A DNA stretch of 64,000 nt from Streptomyces pyxinicus (GCF_024753135.1 NZ_JANUGP010000001.1:1-64000), one strand, 5' to 3'; shown: positions 43,304 to 53,840, counted from the stretch's first letter. The notes: generated from the sequence alone by a model not told the origin. Numbers and translations are program-made.

Positions 43304-43726
43304 GTGACGGAGGAGCAGGACGCGCGCCGTACGCCCGGGGCTCTGGACGGACGGCTGGACGCGCTCGCCCGGCAGCCGTTCCGGGCACGGTTCCACCTGC
43401 GCGGACGCGAGCGGGCCACGGCCGAGCTGAAGGGCCCGGCCACCCTGCGCTGGCACGCCTACGACCTGGTCGCCCAGCGGCTGGCGCCGGCCGAGCCCGC
43501 CAAGGACGGCAAGCAGACGCCGTACCGGGGGCATCCGGTCTTCGTGGCCCAGCACGCGACCGCGACCTGTTGCCGGAGCTGTCTGGAGCGCTGGCACCGG
43601 ATCCCCAGGGGGCACCGGCTGACGCGGGACGAGCATCTGTACGTGGTGGACGTGATCTGCCGGTGGATCGACCGTGAGCTGGCGAGGGGCGGGGCCGAGG
43701 GCGCGGCGGGACCACGGCCGCCGTGA
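43304..43726 (+). CDS. DUF4186 family protein
   Basis: This 140-aa protein matches the DUF4186 pattern: RQPFRARFHLRGRERATAEL, a mid part DLVAQRLAPAEPAKDGKQTP-YRGHPVFVAQHATATCCRSC, and LERWHRIPRGHRLTRDEHLY-VVDVICRWIDREL. The CC-x2-C cysteines (CCRSC) next to HATAT suggest metal or zinc binding, although this has not been shown to my knowledge. GTG 43304 follows GGAGGGGTGGC. Function is unknown. Homologues are single-copy soluble proteins in many bacteria. It sits in a two-gene unit with a SHOCT protein and about 100 bp upstream of the icd promoter. Confidence 0.85.
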   Translation: MTEEQDARRTPGALDGRLDALARQPFRARFHLRGRERATAELKGPATLRWHAYDLVAQRLAPAEPAKDGKQTPYRGHPVFVAQHATATCCRSCLERWHRIPRGHRLTRDEHLYVVDVICRWIDRELARGGAEGAAGPRPP

Positions 43727-43789
43727 GGGCGCGGCGGCGCGGCACGGTTTCCGGCCGGGACCCCTGTCGAGCCCGCCCCCGTCACGAGA

Positions 43790-43806
43790 TATCTTGATGT
43801 CGAGCA
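43790..43806. promoter_or_regulatory. Inverted-repeat operator candidate in the icd promoter (TamR/UrtR-like)
   Basis: TATCTTGATGTCGAGCA is an imperfect palindrome (TATCTTGA / TCgAGcA) 30-45 bp upstream of the icd start. In S. coelicolor the MarR-type regulator TamR controls aconitase, malate synthase and isocitrate dehydrogenase genes through ATCTTGA-type inverted repeats. The match here is by eye and partial. Confidence 0.4.
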
Positions 43807-43834
43807 ATGTTGCAGACGTGGAGCGGAGCACCCG

Positions 43835-46054
<2,220 letters not shown>

Positions 46055-46075
46055 TTCCCGCGCTCGCTTCAGCGC

Positions 46076-46117
46076 GCCGCCGCCCCCGGCCGGATCCTCC
46101 CGGCCGGGGGCGGCGGC
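46076..46117 (+). terminator. Perfect 18-bp stem terminator after icd
   Basis: GCCGCCGCCCCCGGCCGG (46076-46093), loop ATCCTC, then the exact complement at 46100-46117. It lies 22 bp beyond the icd stop codon. It is a strong factor-independent-type hairpin without U-tract. Confidence 0.9.
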
Positions 46118-46137
46118 GTTGCCGGGACGTGTCGTAT

Positions 46138-46155
46138 GTGACGTCCTCATGTCAC
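46138..46155. promoter_or_regulatory. Inverted repeat upstream of metY
   Basis: GTGAC-N8-GTCAC (46138-46155) lies about 85 bp upstream of metY. The right arm overlaps an ATG (46149) opening a 31-codon frame whose TGA overlaps the metY ATG (ATGA). It could be an operator or upstream-reading-frame control site. No known methionine-regulator consensus is recognised. Confidence 0.3.
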
Positions 46156-46240
46156 CTGCGTCGCGGGCCTGTTCGGCGCTGTCCGCGCGTGCTTACCTCG
46201 TCGCAGGCCACCGCCCTCCCGCGCCCGAGGAGCACGCAGC

Positions 46241-47560
46241 ATGAGCACGCAGCCCGACACCCCCGACAGCTCCGCCTGGTCCTTCGAGACGAAGCAGGTC
46301 CACGCCGGGGCCGCGCCCGATCCGACGACCGGCGCCCGGGCGACACCGATCTACCAGACCACGTCCTTCGTGTTCCAGGACACCCGGCACGCGGCCGACC
46401 TCTTCTCGCTGGCCGAGCCCGGCAACATCTACACCCGCCTCCACAACCCCACCCAGGACGTGTTCGAGCAGCGGATCGCCGCGCTGGAGGGCGGGGTGGC
46501 CGCGGTGGCCCTGTCCTCCGGGCAGGCCGCGGAGACCCTGGCGATCCTCACGCTCGCCGGGGCCGGCGACCACATCGTCTCCAGCGCCTCGCTGTACGGC
46601 GGCACGTACAACCTGTTCCGGCACACGCTGCCCCGGCTCGGCATCGAGGTGTCCTTCGTGGCCGACCCGGACGACGCCGAGGCCTGGCGGGCGGCGGTCC
46701 GGCCGAACACCAAGGCGCTGTTCGCCGAGTCGCTTGGCAACCCGCGCGGCAACGTCCTGGACGTCCGGGCGGTGGCGGACGTGGCCCACGCGGCGGGCGT
46801 CCCGCTGATCGTGGACAACACCGTGCCGACGCCCTATCTGCTGCGGCCCCTGGAGCACGGCGCGGACATCGTCGTGCACTCGGCGACCAAGTTCCTCGGC
46901 GGGCACGGCACCACGATCGCGGGCGTGGTGGTGGACGGCGGCACCTTCGACTTCGGCGCGCACGCCGAGCGGTTCCCGGACTTCACCGAGCCCGACCCGA
47001 GCTACCACGGCCTGCGGTACTGGCCGGCGCTCGGTCCGGGCGCGTTCGCGATCAAGCTGCGGGTGCAGCTGCTGCGCGACCTCGGCCCGGCGCTCGCCCC
47101 GCACTCCGCGTTCCTGCTGCTCCAGGGCGTGGAGACGCTGAGCCTGCGCATCGAGCGGCACACGGCCAACGCCCAGGCTCTCGCGGAGTGGCTGGAGCGG
47201 CGGGACGAGGTCGCCGCCGTCCACTATCCGGGGCTGGAGTCCAGCAAGTGGTACGAGGCGGGGCAGCGGTACCTGCCGCGCGGCGCCGGTGCCATCGTCT
47301 CCTTCGAGCTGCGCGGCGGGGTCGAGGCCGGCAAGCGGTTCGTGGACGCCGTCGAGCTGTTCAGCCACCTCGCCAACATCGGTGACGTGCGCAGCCTGAT
47401 CATCCACCCGGCGTCCACCACGCACAGCCAGCTCGACGCCGAGCAGCTCGTGGCGACCGGCACCGCGCCCGGCCTGGTGCGGCTGTCGGTGGGCATCGAG
47501 AGCCTGGCCGACCTCAAGGCGGACCTGGAAGCCGGGTTCCGCGCGGCCAAGGACGCCTAG
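46241..47560 (+). CDS. metY: O-acetylhomoserine (O-acetylserine) sulfhydrylase
   Basis: This 439-aa PLP enzyme of the Cys/Met metabolism family makes homocysteine from O-acetylhomoserine and sulfide (direct sulfhydrylation). It starts [20 protein letters not shown], the classic N-terminus. [16 protein letters not shown] and [20 protein letters not shown] follow. The PLP-binding lysine is Lys217 in [35 protein letters not shown] and [20 protein letters not shown] close the protein. ATG 46241 follows GAGGAGCACGCAGC. The stop abuts the metX start with no gap, so the two enzymes of the acetylation/sulfhydrylation route are cotranscribed. The sulfide would come from sulfite released by the sulfonate genes elsewhere in the window. 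Confidence 0.95.
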   Translation: MSTQPDTPDSSAWSFETKQVHAGAAPDPTTGARATPIYQTTSFVFQDTRHAADLFSLAEPGNIYTRLHNPTQDVFEQRIAALEGGVAAVALSSGQAAETLAILTLAGAGDHIVSSASLYGGTYNLFRHTLPRLGIEVSFVADPDDAEAWRAAVRPNTKALFAESLGNPRGNVLDVRAVADVAHAAGVPLIVDNTVPTPYLLRPLEHGADIVVHSATKFLGGHGTTIAGVVVDGGTFDFGAHAERFPDFTEPDPSYHGLRYWPALGPGAFAIKLRVQLLRDLGPALAPHSAFLLLQGVETLSLRIERHTANAQALAEWLERRDEVAAVHYPGLESSKWYEAGQRYLPRGAGAIVSFELRGGVEAGKRFVDAVELFSHLANIGDVRSLIIHPASTTHSQLDAEQLVATGTAPGLVRLSVGIESLADLKADLEAGFRAAKDA

Positions 47561-48679
47561 GTGGAGGCCCCGGTCACCGGAGCCTGGCGGGAGGGGGACC
47601 CGCCCGGGCGGCGGCAGTGGTATGCCGCCGAGAAGCCGCTGCCCCTGGAGGCTGGCGGTGAACTGCCCGGTGTCCGGCTGGCGTTCGAGACCTGGGGGCG
47701 GCTCGCGCCCGACCGGTCCAACGCGGTGCTGGTGCTGCACGCCCTGACCGGGGACAGCCATGTCGCGGGCCCGGCCGGCCCCGGGCATCCCACGCCGGGC
47801 TGGTGGGACGCGCTGGTCGGGCCGGGGCGGGCGCTGGACACCGACCGCTGGTTCGTGGTGGCGCCCAACGTGCTCGGCGGCTGCCAGGGCAGCACCGGAC
47901 CCGCCTCCCCGCGCCCGGGCTCCGGCCCCGCCTGGGGCGGTGCCTTCCCCTTCCTCACCCAGCGCGACCAGGTCGCCGCCGAGGCGCAGTTGGCGGACGC
48001 GCTCGGCATCGGCCGGTGGGCGCTGGTCGCGGGCGGCTCGATGGGCGGCATGCGGGCCGTGGAGTGGGCGGTGTCGTACCCGGAGCGGACCGGGGCGCTG
48101 CTGCTGCTCGCCACCACGGCCGAGGCGAGCGCGGAGCAGATCGCCTGGGCCACCGTCCAGGCGGGCGCCGTCCGGGGCGACCCGCACTGGCAGGGCGGCG
48201 ACTACCACGACACCGGCCGGGGCCCGGCCGCCGGTCTCGGCCTGGCCCGGCGGCTCGCCCATGTGACCTACCGCAGCGAACCGGAGCTGGCGGCCCGCTT
48301 CGGCCGGCTCCCGCAGGACACGGAGGACCCGTGGCGTGGCGGCCGGTACCGGGTCGAGTCCTATCTGGACCATCACGCCGCCAAGCTGTTCCGCCGCTTC
48401 GACGCGGCCAGTTACGTCGTCCTGACGGAGGCCATGAACGCCCATGACGTGGGCCGCGACCGGGGCGGTACGCGCGCCGCGCTCGCCCGGGTGACCGCGC
48501 GCACCCTGGTGGCCGGCGTCGACTCCGACCGGCTCTACCCGCTCGCCCAGCAGCGGCGGCTGGCCGCGCTGATCCCGGGCGCCGACGGGCTCCGGGTGGT
48601 GCGGTCGCCGTACGGACACGACGGGTTCCTGATCGAGGCGGAGCAAGTGGGCGCGCTGGTGCGTGAGTTGCTGGGATGA
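47561..48679 (+). CDS. metX: Homoserine O-acetyltransferase
   Basis: This 372-aa alpha/beta-hydrolase-fold enzyme transfers an acetyl group from acetyl-CoA to homoserine for methionine synthesis. Family strings seen: VLVLHALTGDSHVAGPAGPG, VVAPNVLGGCQGSTGPASP, and the nucleophile elbow GGSMGGM with Ser160. GVDSDRLYPLAQQRRLA carries the catalytic Asp and RSPYGHDGFLIEAEQVG the catalytic His. The GTG start follows the metY stop directly (TAG-GTG), so translation depends on coupling. Together with MetY it completes the direct-sulfhydrylation branch. By sequence alone acetyl and succinyl specificity can be confused; the MetY neighbour favours acetyl. Confidence 0.95.
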   Translation: MEAPVTGAWREGDPPGRRQWYAAEKPLPLEAGGELPGVRLAFETWGRLAPDRSNAVLVLHALTGDSHVAGPAGPGHPTPGWWDALVGPGRALDTDRWFVVAPNVLGGCQGSTGPASPRPGSGPAWGGAFPFLTQRDQVAAEAQLADALGIGRWALVAGGSMGGMRAVEWAVSYPERTGALLLLATTAEASAEQIAWATVQAGAVRGDPHWQGGDYHDTGRGPAAGLGLARRLAHVTYRSEPELAARFGRLPQDTEDPWRGGRYRVESYLDHHAAKLFRRFDAASYVVLTEAMNAHDVGRDRGGTRAALARVTARTLVAGVDSDRLYPLAQQRRLAALIPGADGLRVVRSPYGHDGFLIEAEQVGALVRELLG

Positions 48680-48689
48680 GGGAGCCGGG

Positions 48690-49031
48690 TCACCAGTCGC
48701 GGGGGGCGATCAGCTCCTCCACGTCCGCTTCCTCGAAGCCGTAGGCCCGGGCGACGAACCAGAAATCCTCGGCTATCTCCTCGCGGGCCACGGTCTCGAT
48801 CTCGCTGCCGGCCGCCTCGAACACGTCCTGGAGCGCGTTGAACTCCTCGGTGGCCGCGTGCGTGAGCCGGTACAGGGCGGCGAGATCCGCCGGCCGCTCG
48901 GTCTCGATGCGCTCGCACAGGGCGAGCAGGACCGCGCGCGCCCGGTCGAGGACGTGACCGGGGTAGTACCCGTCCCCGTACAGCGCCCTGAGGAACGCGT
49001 GTTCCGCCACGCGGGGATTGCCGACCGGCAT
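48690..49031 (-). CDS. DUF5713 family protein
   Basis: This 113-aa acidic, all-helical soluble protein is recognised as DUF5713-like from its pattern FLRALYGDGYYPGHVLDRAR, LCERIETERPADLAALYRLT, HAATEEFNALQDVFEAAGSE and IETVAREEIAEDFWFVARAY-GF. The family is widespread in bacteria and without known function. No catalytic residues can be proposed. Minus-strand ATG at 49031. It converges on metX (10 bp between the stops) and is divergent from the N-formylglutamate amidohydrolase gene. Confidence 0.8.
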   Translation of the reverse strand: MPVGNPRVAEHAFLRALYGDGYYPGHVLDRARAVLLALCERIETERPADLAALYRLTHAATEEFNALQDVFEAAGSEIETVAREEIAEDFWFVARAYGFEEADVEELIAPRDW

Positions 49032-49111
49032 GCCCGCCCACCTCTCGTCCGTGCCGATGTGTCACCTTGATCCTGCACCACGCCACTGACAACGCCCCCG
49101 TGGAGGAGCCC

Positions 49112-49897
49112 GTGACCGGCCCCGCCTTCGCCCTCCTGCCCGGCGCCCCGGAGTCACCGGTCCTGCTGCACGTGCCGCACTCGGCGCGGGCGATTCCCCC
49201 GCAGGTGCGCGCCGGCATCGTGCTGGACGACGCGGAGCTGGAGCGGGAGCTGGACCACCTCACGGACGCGCACACCGCACCGCTCGCCGAGCGCGCCGCC
49301 GCGCTGGCCGGGATCAGACCCTGGCGGTTCGTGAACGGGCTGTCGCGGCTGGTGGTGGACCCGGAGCGGTTCCCGGACGAGCGCGAGGAGATGAGTGCCG
49401 TCGGGATGGGCGCCGTGTACACGCGGACCACCCACCGGGCGGAGCTGCGGCGCGTCGGCACCGATCCCGAACCGCTGCTGGAGCGGTACTTCCGGCCGTA
49501 CGCGCGGGCGATGGCCGAGGCGGTCGCCGGGCGGCTGGCCGCGACCGGGCGGGTGGTCATCGTCGACGTGCACTCCTACCCGTCCGAGCCGCTGCCCTAC
49601 GAGCTGCACGCGGCCGGGCCCCGCCCGCCGGTGTGCCTGGGCACGGACCCCTTCCACACCCCGCCGGAACTGACCGCGGCGGCCCGCGCGGCCTTCGCCG
49701 GGTGCGGGGAGACCGGCCTGGACAGCCCGTTCGCCGGCACCTACGTACCGCTGGACCTCCACGGCCGCGACGCCCGGGTCAGCGCGCTGATGGTCGAGAT
49801 CCGCCGGGACACGTACATGACGGAACCGGGCGGCCCGGCCGGCCCGGGTCTCGACCGCCTGGCCGCGGCGCTGGCCACGCTCGTCGACGCGCTCTAG
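49112..49897 (+). CDS. N-formylglutamate amidohydrolase
   Basis: This 261-aa enzyme of the FGase family hydrolyses N-formyl-L-glutamate to formate and glutamate (last step of one histidine degradation route) or acts on related N-formyl or N-acyl amino acids. Motifs seen: LLHVPHSARAIP at the N-terminus (metal and substrate site), ERELDHLTDAHTAPLAERAA, RFVNGLSRLVVDPERFPDER, VIVDVHSYPSEPLPYEL (second metal region) and the C-terminal VEIRRDTYM. GTG 49112 with GTGGAGGAGCCC ahead of it is preferred to the in-frame start 45 bp upstream. No hut genes are adjacent, so the physiological substrate is open. Confidence 0.85.
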   Translation: MTGPAFALLPGAPESPVLLHVPHSARAIPPQVRAGIVLDDAELERELDHLTDAHTAPLAERAAALAGIRPWRFVNGLSRLVVDPERFPDEREEMSAVGMGAVYTRTTHRAELRRVGTDPEPLLERYFRPYARAMAEAVAGRLAATGRVVIVDVHSYPSEPLPYELHAAGPRPPVCLGTDPFHTPPELTAAARAAFAGCGETGLDSPFAGTYVPLDLHGRDARVSALMVEIRRDTYMTEPGGPAGPGLDRLAAALATLVDAL

Positions 49898-49973
49898 GTG
49901 AGTGGCGCACCGGTGCCGTCCGGCTGGAGCACTCCCGCGAGACAGGGGGCGGGGGCCGTACCAGGGTGGGGGC

Positions 49974-51257
49974 ATGACGACCGTCGGGACACGCACGCTC
50001 ACCGGCCCGCCCCCGGAGCCGGAACCCGAGCAGGCGCCGGTCACGGACCCGGGGGCCGCGCCGGCACCGGTCCCCGAGGTACGGGACTGGCCCCCGGCCG
50101 AGCTGGACGGGACGGACTTCGATCCGCTCCTCGCCGCGCTGATGCGCGAGGGCCCGCTGACCCGGATCAGGCTGCCGCACGGCGAGGGCTGGGCGTGGCT
50201 GGCGACCCGCCACGCGGACGTCAGGCTGATCACCAACGACCCTCGGTTCAGCCGCCAGGAGGTCACCCGGCGTCAGGTGACCCGGATGGCACCGCACTTC
50301 GCGCCCCGGCCGGGCTCGCTGGCCTGGGCCGACCAGCCCGAGCACAACCGGCTGCGCGGGCCGGTCGCCGGCGCCTTCACGGTGGGCGCGATGAAGCGGC
50401 TGCGGCCCCGCGCCCAGGCCGTGCTGGACGAGTTGGTGGCCGGGGTCCTCGCGGACGGCCCGCGCGCCGACCTGGTCGCACGGGTGCTGGAGCCGTTCCC
50501 GTCGGCCGTGGTCAGCGAGGTGATGGGGGTGCCGGCCGGCGACCGGGAGCTGGTGCACGCCTGGACCCGGCAGATCATCTCCACCGCCGGCGGCTCCGAG
50601 GCCGCGGCGACGGCCAAGGCCGGGCTGTACGGCTGGGTCACCGCGACCGTCCGGGCCCGCGCCCACAGCGCGGACGACGACGTGTACGCGCTGCTCGGCC
50701 GGGCCGTGCTGCGCGGTGAGATCACCGAGGAGGAGGCCGTCGGGCTCGCCGGTCCGCTCCAGATCGGCGGTGAGGCCGTCACGCACAACTGCGGGCAGAT
50801 GTTCTACCTGATGCTCACCCGCCCGGAGCTGATGGACCGGGTGCGCGCCCGGCCCGGGGAGCGCGGCCCGGTGCTGGACGAGCTGCTGCGCTGGATCCCT
50901 CACCGCAGCTCGGTCGGGCTCGCCCGGATCGCGCGGGAGGACGTGGAGATCGCCGGCCGGCGGATCGCGGCGGGCGAGCCGGTCTACGTCTCCTATCTCG
51001 CCGCCAACCGCGATCCGGCCGTCTTCCCTGACCCGGACCGCATCGAGCCCGGCCGGGACCCGAACCCGCACCTGGCGTTCGGCAACGGCCCGCACCACTG
51101 CACCGGCGCGGTACTGGCCCGGCTCCAGCTCGAACTGCTCGTGGACACGCTGCTGGAGCGCATGCCCGCCCTGCGGCTCGCGGTGCCGGCGGAGCAGGTG
51201 CGCTGGCGGCACCAGACAATGATCCGCGGGCCGCGCACGCTCCCGGTCACCTGGTGA
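49974..51257 (+). CDS. Cytochrome P450 with atypical I-helix
   Basis: This 427-aa bacterial P450 has an N-terminal Pro/Glu-rich tail, a C-helix WADQPEHNRLRG (heme propionate contacts), and ExxR in LDELLRWIPHRSS (Glu303/Arg306). The heme loop is FGNGPHHCTGAVLARLQLEL with ligand Cys376. The I-helix reads GPLQIGGEAVTHNCGQMFYL. The usual acid-alcohol pair of AGxET is replaced (Gly-Gly-Glu-Ala-Val at about 265-269), implying a non-standard proton-delivery route or a non-monooxygenase role. ATG 49974 follows GGGTGGGGGC. No ferredoxin, reductase or biosynthetic gene is adjacent. It ends 40 bp from the convergent end of the CHAT/sigma cluster genes. Confidence 0.9.
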   Translation: MTTVGTRTLTGPPPEPEPEQAPVTDPGAAPAPVPEVRDWPPAELDGTDFDPLLAALMREGPLTRIRLPHGEGWAWLATRHADVRLITNDPRFSRQEVTRRQVTRMAPHFAPRPGSLAWADQPEHNRLRGPVAGAFTVGAMKRLRPRAQAVLDELVAGVLADGPRADLVARVLEPFPSAVVSEVMGVPAGDRELVHAWTRQIISTAGGSEAAATAKAGLYGWVTATVRARAHSADDDVYALLGRAVLRGEITEEEAVGLAGPLQIGGEAVTHNCGQMFYLMLTRPELMDRVRARPGERGPVLDELLRWIPHRSSVGLARIAREDVEIAGRRIAAGEPVYVSYLAANRDPAVFPDPDRIEPGRDPNPHLAFGNGPHHCTGAVLARLQLELLVDTLLERMPALRLAVPAEQVRWRHQTMIRGPRTLPVTW

Positions 51258-51296
51258 GCGCGAGCGCACGCTCCTCCCGGTCACCAGGGAGCGCGG

Positions 51297-51767
51297 TCAG
51301 GCCCGCAGCCACTCGGTGACGATCACCTCGCCGCCGGTCCGCAGCCGCAGGGCGAACGGGCCGGCGGGCGGGAGGTCGCCGGTGAACCGGCCGAGGGCGT
51401 CGACGGCGACCGGCCGGGCCGTCTTCGGGCCGCTCAGCACCTCCACGCGGGCCGGCACCGGCGGCAGCACCTGGCCGATCAGTCCGTCCTCGGTGACCTC
51501 GACGTCGACCGTGACCTCCCCGGCCTGGAACGTCAGCATCCGGGGCGCGTCGAAGGCGCCCCGGACCGGCAGCGCGTCGGTCAGCGAGTCGAAGGTCAGC
51601 TCGGCGATACGGGCGTCGAGATCGTGCAGCGCGTAGGCCTCCAGGGCCAGTTGGCGCAATCCGTCCGGTACCGGGTCGAGGACGGCGGCGGCCTGCCGCA
51701 GCTCCTCCTCCAGCGCCGCGTCCGCGAACGCCTCGGGTCCGTCCGGCCGTTCGTCCTGTCCGTTCAC
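51297..51767 (-). CDS. 156-aa partner protein of the sigma factor (unknown function)
   Basis: This soluble acidic protein has no recognised family. The first 60 residues look helical (FADAALEEELRQAAAVLDPV, PDGLRQLALEAYALHDLDAR) and the rest beta-rich (MLTFQAGEVTVDVEVTEDGL, VPARVEVLSGPKTARPVAVD, PFALRLRTGGEVIVTEWLRA), like a small immunoglobulin- or transthyretin-like sandwich. Its GTG overlaps the sigma-factor stop (GTGA), so production is coupled to the sigma factor. Position and acidity make it a candidate anti-sigma factor, sigma inhibitor or proteolysis substrate of the adjacent S8/CHAT proteases. No zinc anti-sigma motif (HxxxCxxC) or membrane helix is visible. It is the last gene of the minus-strand operon. 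Confidence 0.8.
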   Translation of the reverse strand: MNGQDERPDGPEAFADAALEEELRQAAAVLDPVPDGLRQLALEAYALHDLDARIAELTFDSLTDALPVRGAFDAPRMLTFQAGEVTVDVEVTEDGLIGQVLPPVPARVEVLSGPKTARPVAVDALGRFTGDLPPAGPFALRLRTGGEVIVTEWLRA

Positions 51768-52339
51768 GCCGCACCCCGTGCGTCCATCCGGGCCCGCAGC
51801 CGGCGCAGACAGCGCTGGCGGAGGGGGCCGATGCTGCCGACCGCGATGCCGAGCGCGGCCGATACGTCGGTATAGCTGGGTGGCGGTGAGGCCATCAGCA
51901 CGCGCAGGAGTTGCCGGCAGCGCTCGCCCAGGCCGTCCAGCTCCTGCCAGAGGCGGCGGACCCGCTCGGCCCGGTCCGCCGCCTCCTCCGAGTCGATCAG
52001 CGTCTCCTCCGGCGTCCGCTCCTCGCTGGCCCGGTCCAGGACCTGCGGATCGTCGGTCAGGGTCAGCCGGTTCAGGCCCTTGAGCACCTTCAGGCACTCG
52101 TGGCGGGCCGTGCTGGCCAGCCAGGCGCCGGCCTTGTCGGGTTCCCGGATCCGGCCCAGGTGCTGGGCGAAGCGGAACCAGACGGTCTGGAAGACCTCGT
52201 GCCCGTCGGCGTCGGAGAGCCGGTGCGCGCGCACCACCGACCACACCAGGGGGCCCAGCCCCTCCACCAGCGCCTTCCAGGCCGCGGCGTCCCCGTCGAC
52301 GGCGGACCGGACCAGCGCGCCGACCTCTGTACGGTCCAC
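51764..52339 (-). CDS. ECF-like sigma-70 family RNA polymerase sigma factor
   Basis: This 191-aa protein has sigma region 2 (about residues 8-80: ALVRSAVDGDAAAWKALVEG, LGPLVWSVVRAHRLSDADGH, EVFQTVWFRFAQHLGRIREP and DKAGAWLASTARHECLKVLK) and region 4 (about 125-180: LWQELDGLGERCRQLLRVLM and SYTDVSAALGIAVGSIGPLR-QRCLRRLRARMD). There is no C-terminal extension. GTG 52339 has AAGGGGTGGA upstream. An ATG at 52402 would overlap the protease stop as ATGA and add 21 residues, so the start is not settled. It lies directly downstream of the subtilisin-like protease and upstream of the 156-aa protein. It would redirect RNA polymerase to a specific promoter set, possibly including the shared 12-mer in this locus. 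Confidence 0.9.
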   Translation of the reverse strand: MDRTEVGALVRSAVDGDAAAWKALVEGLGPLVWSVVRAHRLSDADGHEVFQTVWFRFAQHLGRIREPDKAGAWLASTARHECLKVLKGLNRLTLTDDPQVLDRASEERTPEETLIDSEEAADRAERVRRLWQELDGLGERCRQLLRVLMASPPPSYTDVSAALGIAVGSIGPLRQRCLRRLRARMDARGAA

Positions 52340-52398
52340 GACTCCACCCCTTGTGTGCGGGACGTCATCGTACGCCGTGGAGCGGAGCGTTCCGGCGC

Positions 52399-53823
52399 TC
52401 ATGCGGACAGCGCCGGGGCGGCGGACCGGACCGGGCGCCAGGTGGGCGGGCGGAGCGCTGGGACACGCGCCCCGCGCACCTCGGCCCGGTCGGCGGTGTC
52501 CCGCAGCAGGCGTGCGCCGGCCGCGCGCGGGTCGCGCTCCCGGCACACCGCCATCAGCGCCGCCACCAGCCCCGCGGCGACCGGTGTGGCGAAGGAGGTG
52601 CCGCTCCACTGGGCGAGTCCGTCGAACATCACCTGGTCCGGCTTGCCGCCGGTGCTCTCCCGGCCCTCGCTCAACACCCCGGTGTGGCGCGGGAACTGGC
52701 AGGTGCAGACGTAGTCGTGGCCGTACCGGCAGGTGTCGTAGGTGGAGTGCTGGTAGCGGTAGGGCACGGGGACGCGGAAGCCGGTGAGGGCGCTGACCAG
52801 GCGCTCGCCGGGGGCGTAGGCCCGGACCCAGGGGCCGTGGTTGCTGAAGCAGGCCTCCGCCTCGCCGTCCGCGCGCAGCGCGCCGACCGAGAGCACGCTG
52901 TCGGCGTACTCGGGCAGGGCTGTGTAGGCGGCGGGCCAGAAGGGGATGTCGCTGCCGTTGTTTCCGGCGGCGGCGACCAACAAGGTGCGCCGCGCCCGCA
53001 GTTCCCGCATGAAGGCGTCCAGGCCCAGCAGTCCGGTGGTGCTCTCGGCGGGGGTGCCCGCGGAGAGGCTGATGAGGTCCGGCCAGCCGCCCTTGTCCAC
53101 GGCCTCGAAGAGCCTGGCGCCGAACTCCGACTCCAGGACGGCGCCGGCGTCGTTCAGGGTGCCGCGCACGGTGACGGCGGCGTCGGGGGCGACGGCGGCC
53201 AGGATGCCCGCGATGAACGTGCCGTGACCGACGTACTGGTGGAGGACGCCCTCCTCGTCGGTCTCGGCGAGCTGGACGTCGCCGGTGGTGCGGGTGAGCG
53301 GCGGGTAAGCGGTGTGGTCGTGCACGAGGCCCGTGTCGACGACCAGGACGCGGACGGCGTCCGGCATGCCGTAACCGTCAAGCACGACGGCCGGGTTGGG
53401 GGTCTCGGTGCGGTCGACCGGCACGGGCTCGTCACCGGGGCAGGCGTTGACCGCGATGTGCACCACGTGGTTGCGGCTGACCAGGCGGCGCCCCCGCCGC
53501 GCCTCGGCCTGCCGCAGGGCGCGCAGGGCGTGCGGCACCGGGTCGTCGCCGACGCCCGGGTCGCCGACCCGGATGCGGGTGACGCCGGTGCGGTTGGTCT
53601 CGGGGCCGCTGCGGCCGACGTGTTCGGGCGACAGGCCCCGCACGGCGGTGAAGTGGGCGCGCACGGTGTCCTCGACGGCCCGGGCCTCCTCGCCGTCCCG
53701 GGCGAGCACGACGCCCTTCTCGTACAGGTAGTGGGCGTCGCCTGCCGGGCCGAGTGCCAGCGGCACGTCCGGCATCGAGCGCTGGATGTGGTCGAATTGC
53801 TCGTGGAACCGCTCTGGCGCCAT
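52399..53823 (-). CDS. Cytoplasmic S8 (subtilisin-like) serine protease
   Basis: This 474-aa protease has the full catalytic triad: Asp163 in VRVLVVDTGLVHD, His200 in YVGHGTFIAGILAA, Ser410 in SGTSFATPVAAG, and the oxyanion Asn288 in LLVAAAGNNGSD. An N-terminal domain of about 150 residues (MAPERFHEQFDHIQRSMPDV) precedes it. There is no signal peptide or membrane helix, so it should act inside the cell, unlike most subtilases. A cysteine-rich insertion DTCRYGHDYVCTCQF (C365, C373, C375) before the Ser motif is unusual and may bind metal. It is first in the operon with the sigma factor and divergent from the TPR-CHAT protease gene 73 bp away. Confidence 0.92.
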   Translation of the reverse strand: MAPERFHEQFDHIQRSMPDVPLALGPAGDAHYLYEKGVVLARDGEEARAVEDTVRAHFTAVRGLSPEHVGRSGPETNRTGVTRIRVGDPGVGDDPVPHALRALRQAEARRGRRLVSRNHVVHIAVNACPGDEPVPVDRTETPNPAVVLDGYGMPDAVRVLVVDTGLVHDHTAYPPLTRTTGDVQLAETDEEGVLHQYVGHGTFIAGILAAVAPDAAVTVRGTLNDAGAVLESEFGARLFEAVDKGGWPDLISLSAGTPAESTTGLLGLDAFMRELRARRTLLVAAAGNNGSDIPFWPAAYTALPEYADSVLSVGALRADGEAEACFSNHGPWVRAYAPGERLVSALTGFRVPVPYRYQHSTYDTCRYGHDYVCTCQFPRHTGVLSEGRESTGGKPDQVMFDGLAQWSGTSFATPVAAGLVAALMAVCRERDPRAAGARLLRDTADRAEVRGARVPALRPPTWRPVRSAAPALSA

Positions 53824-53840
53824 GTGTCCTCCCCCGAGAG

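Noticed and set aside
46118..46240. SAM riboswitch upstream of metY
   Set aside because: I looked for S-box or SAM-IV core strings and paired elements and found none. The region is short and contains only a weak inverted repeat.
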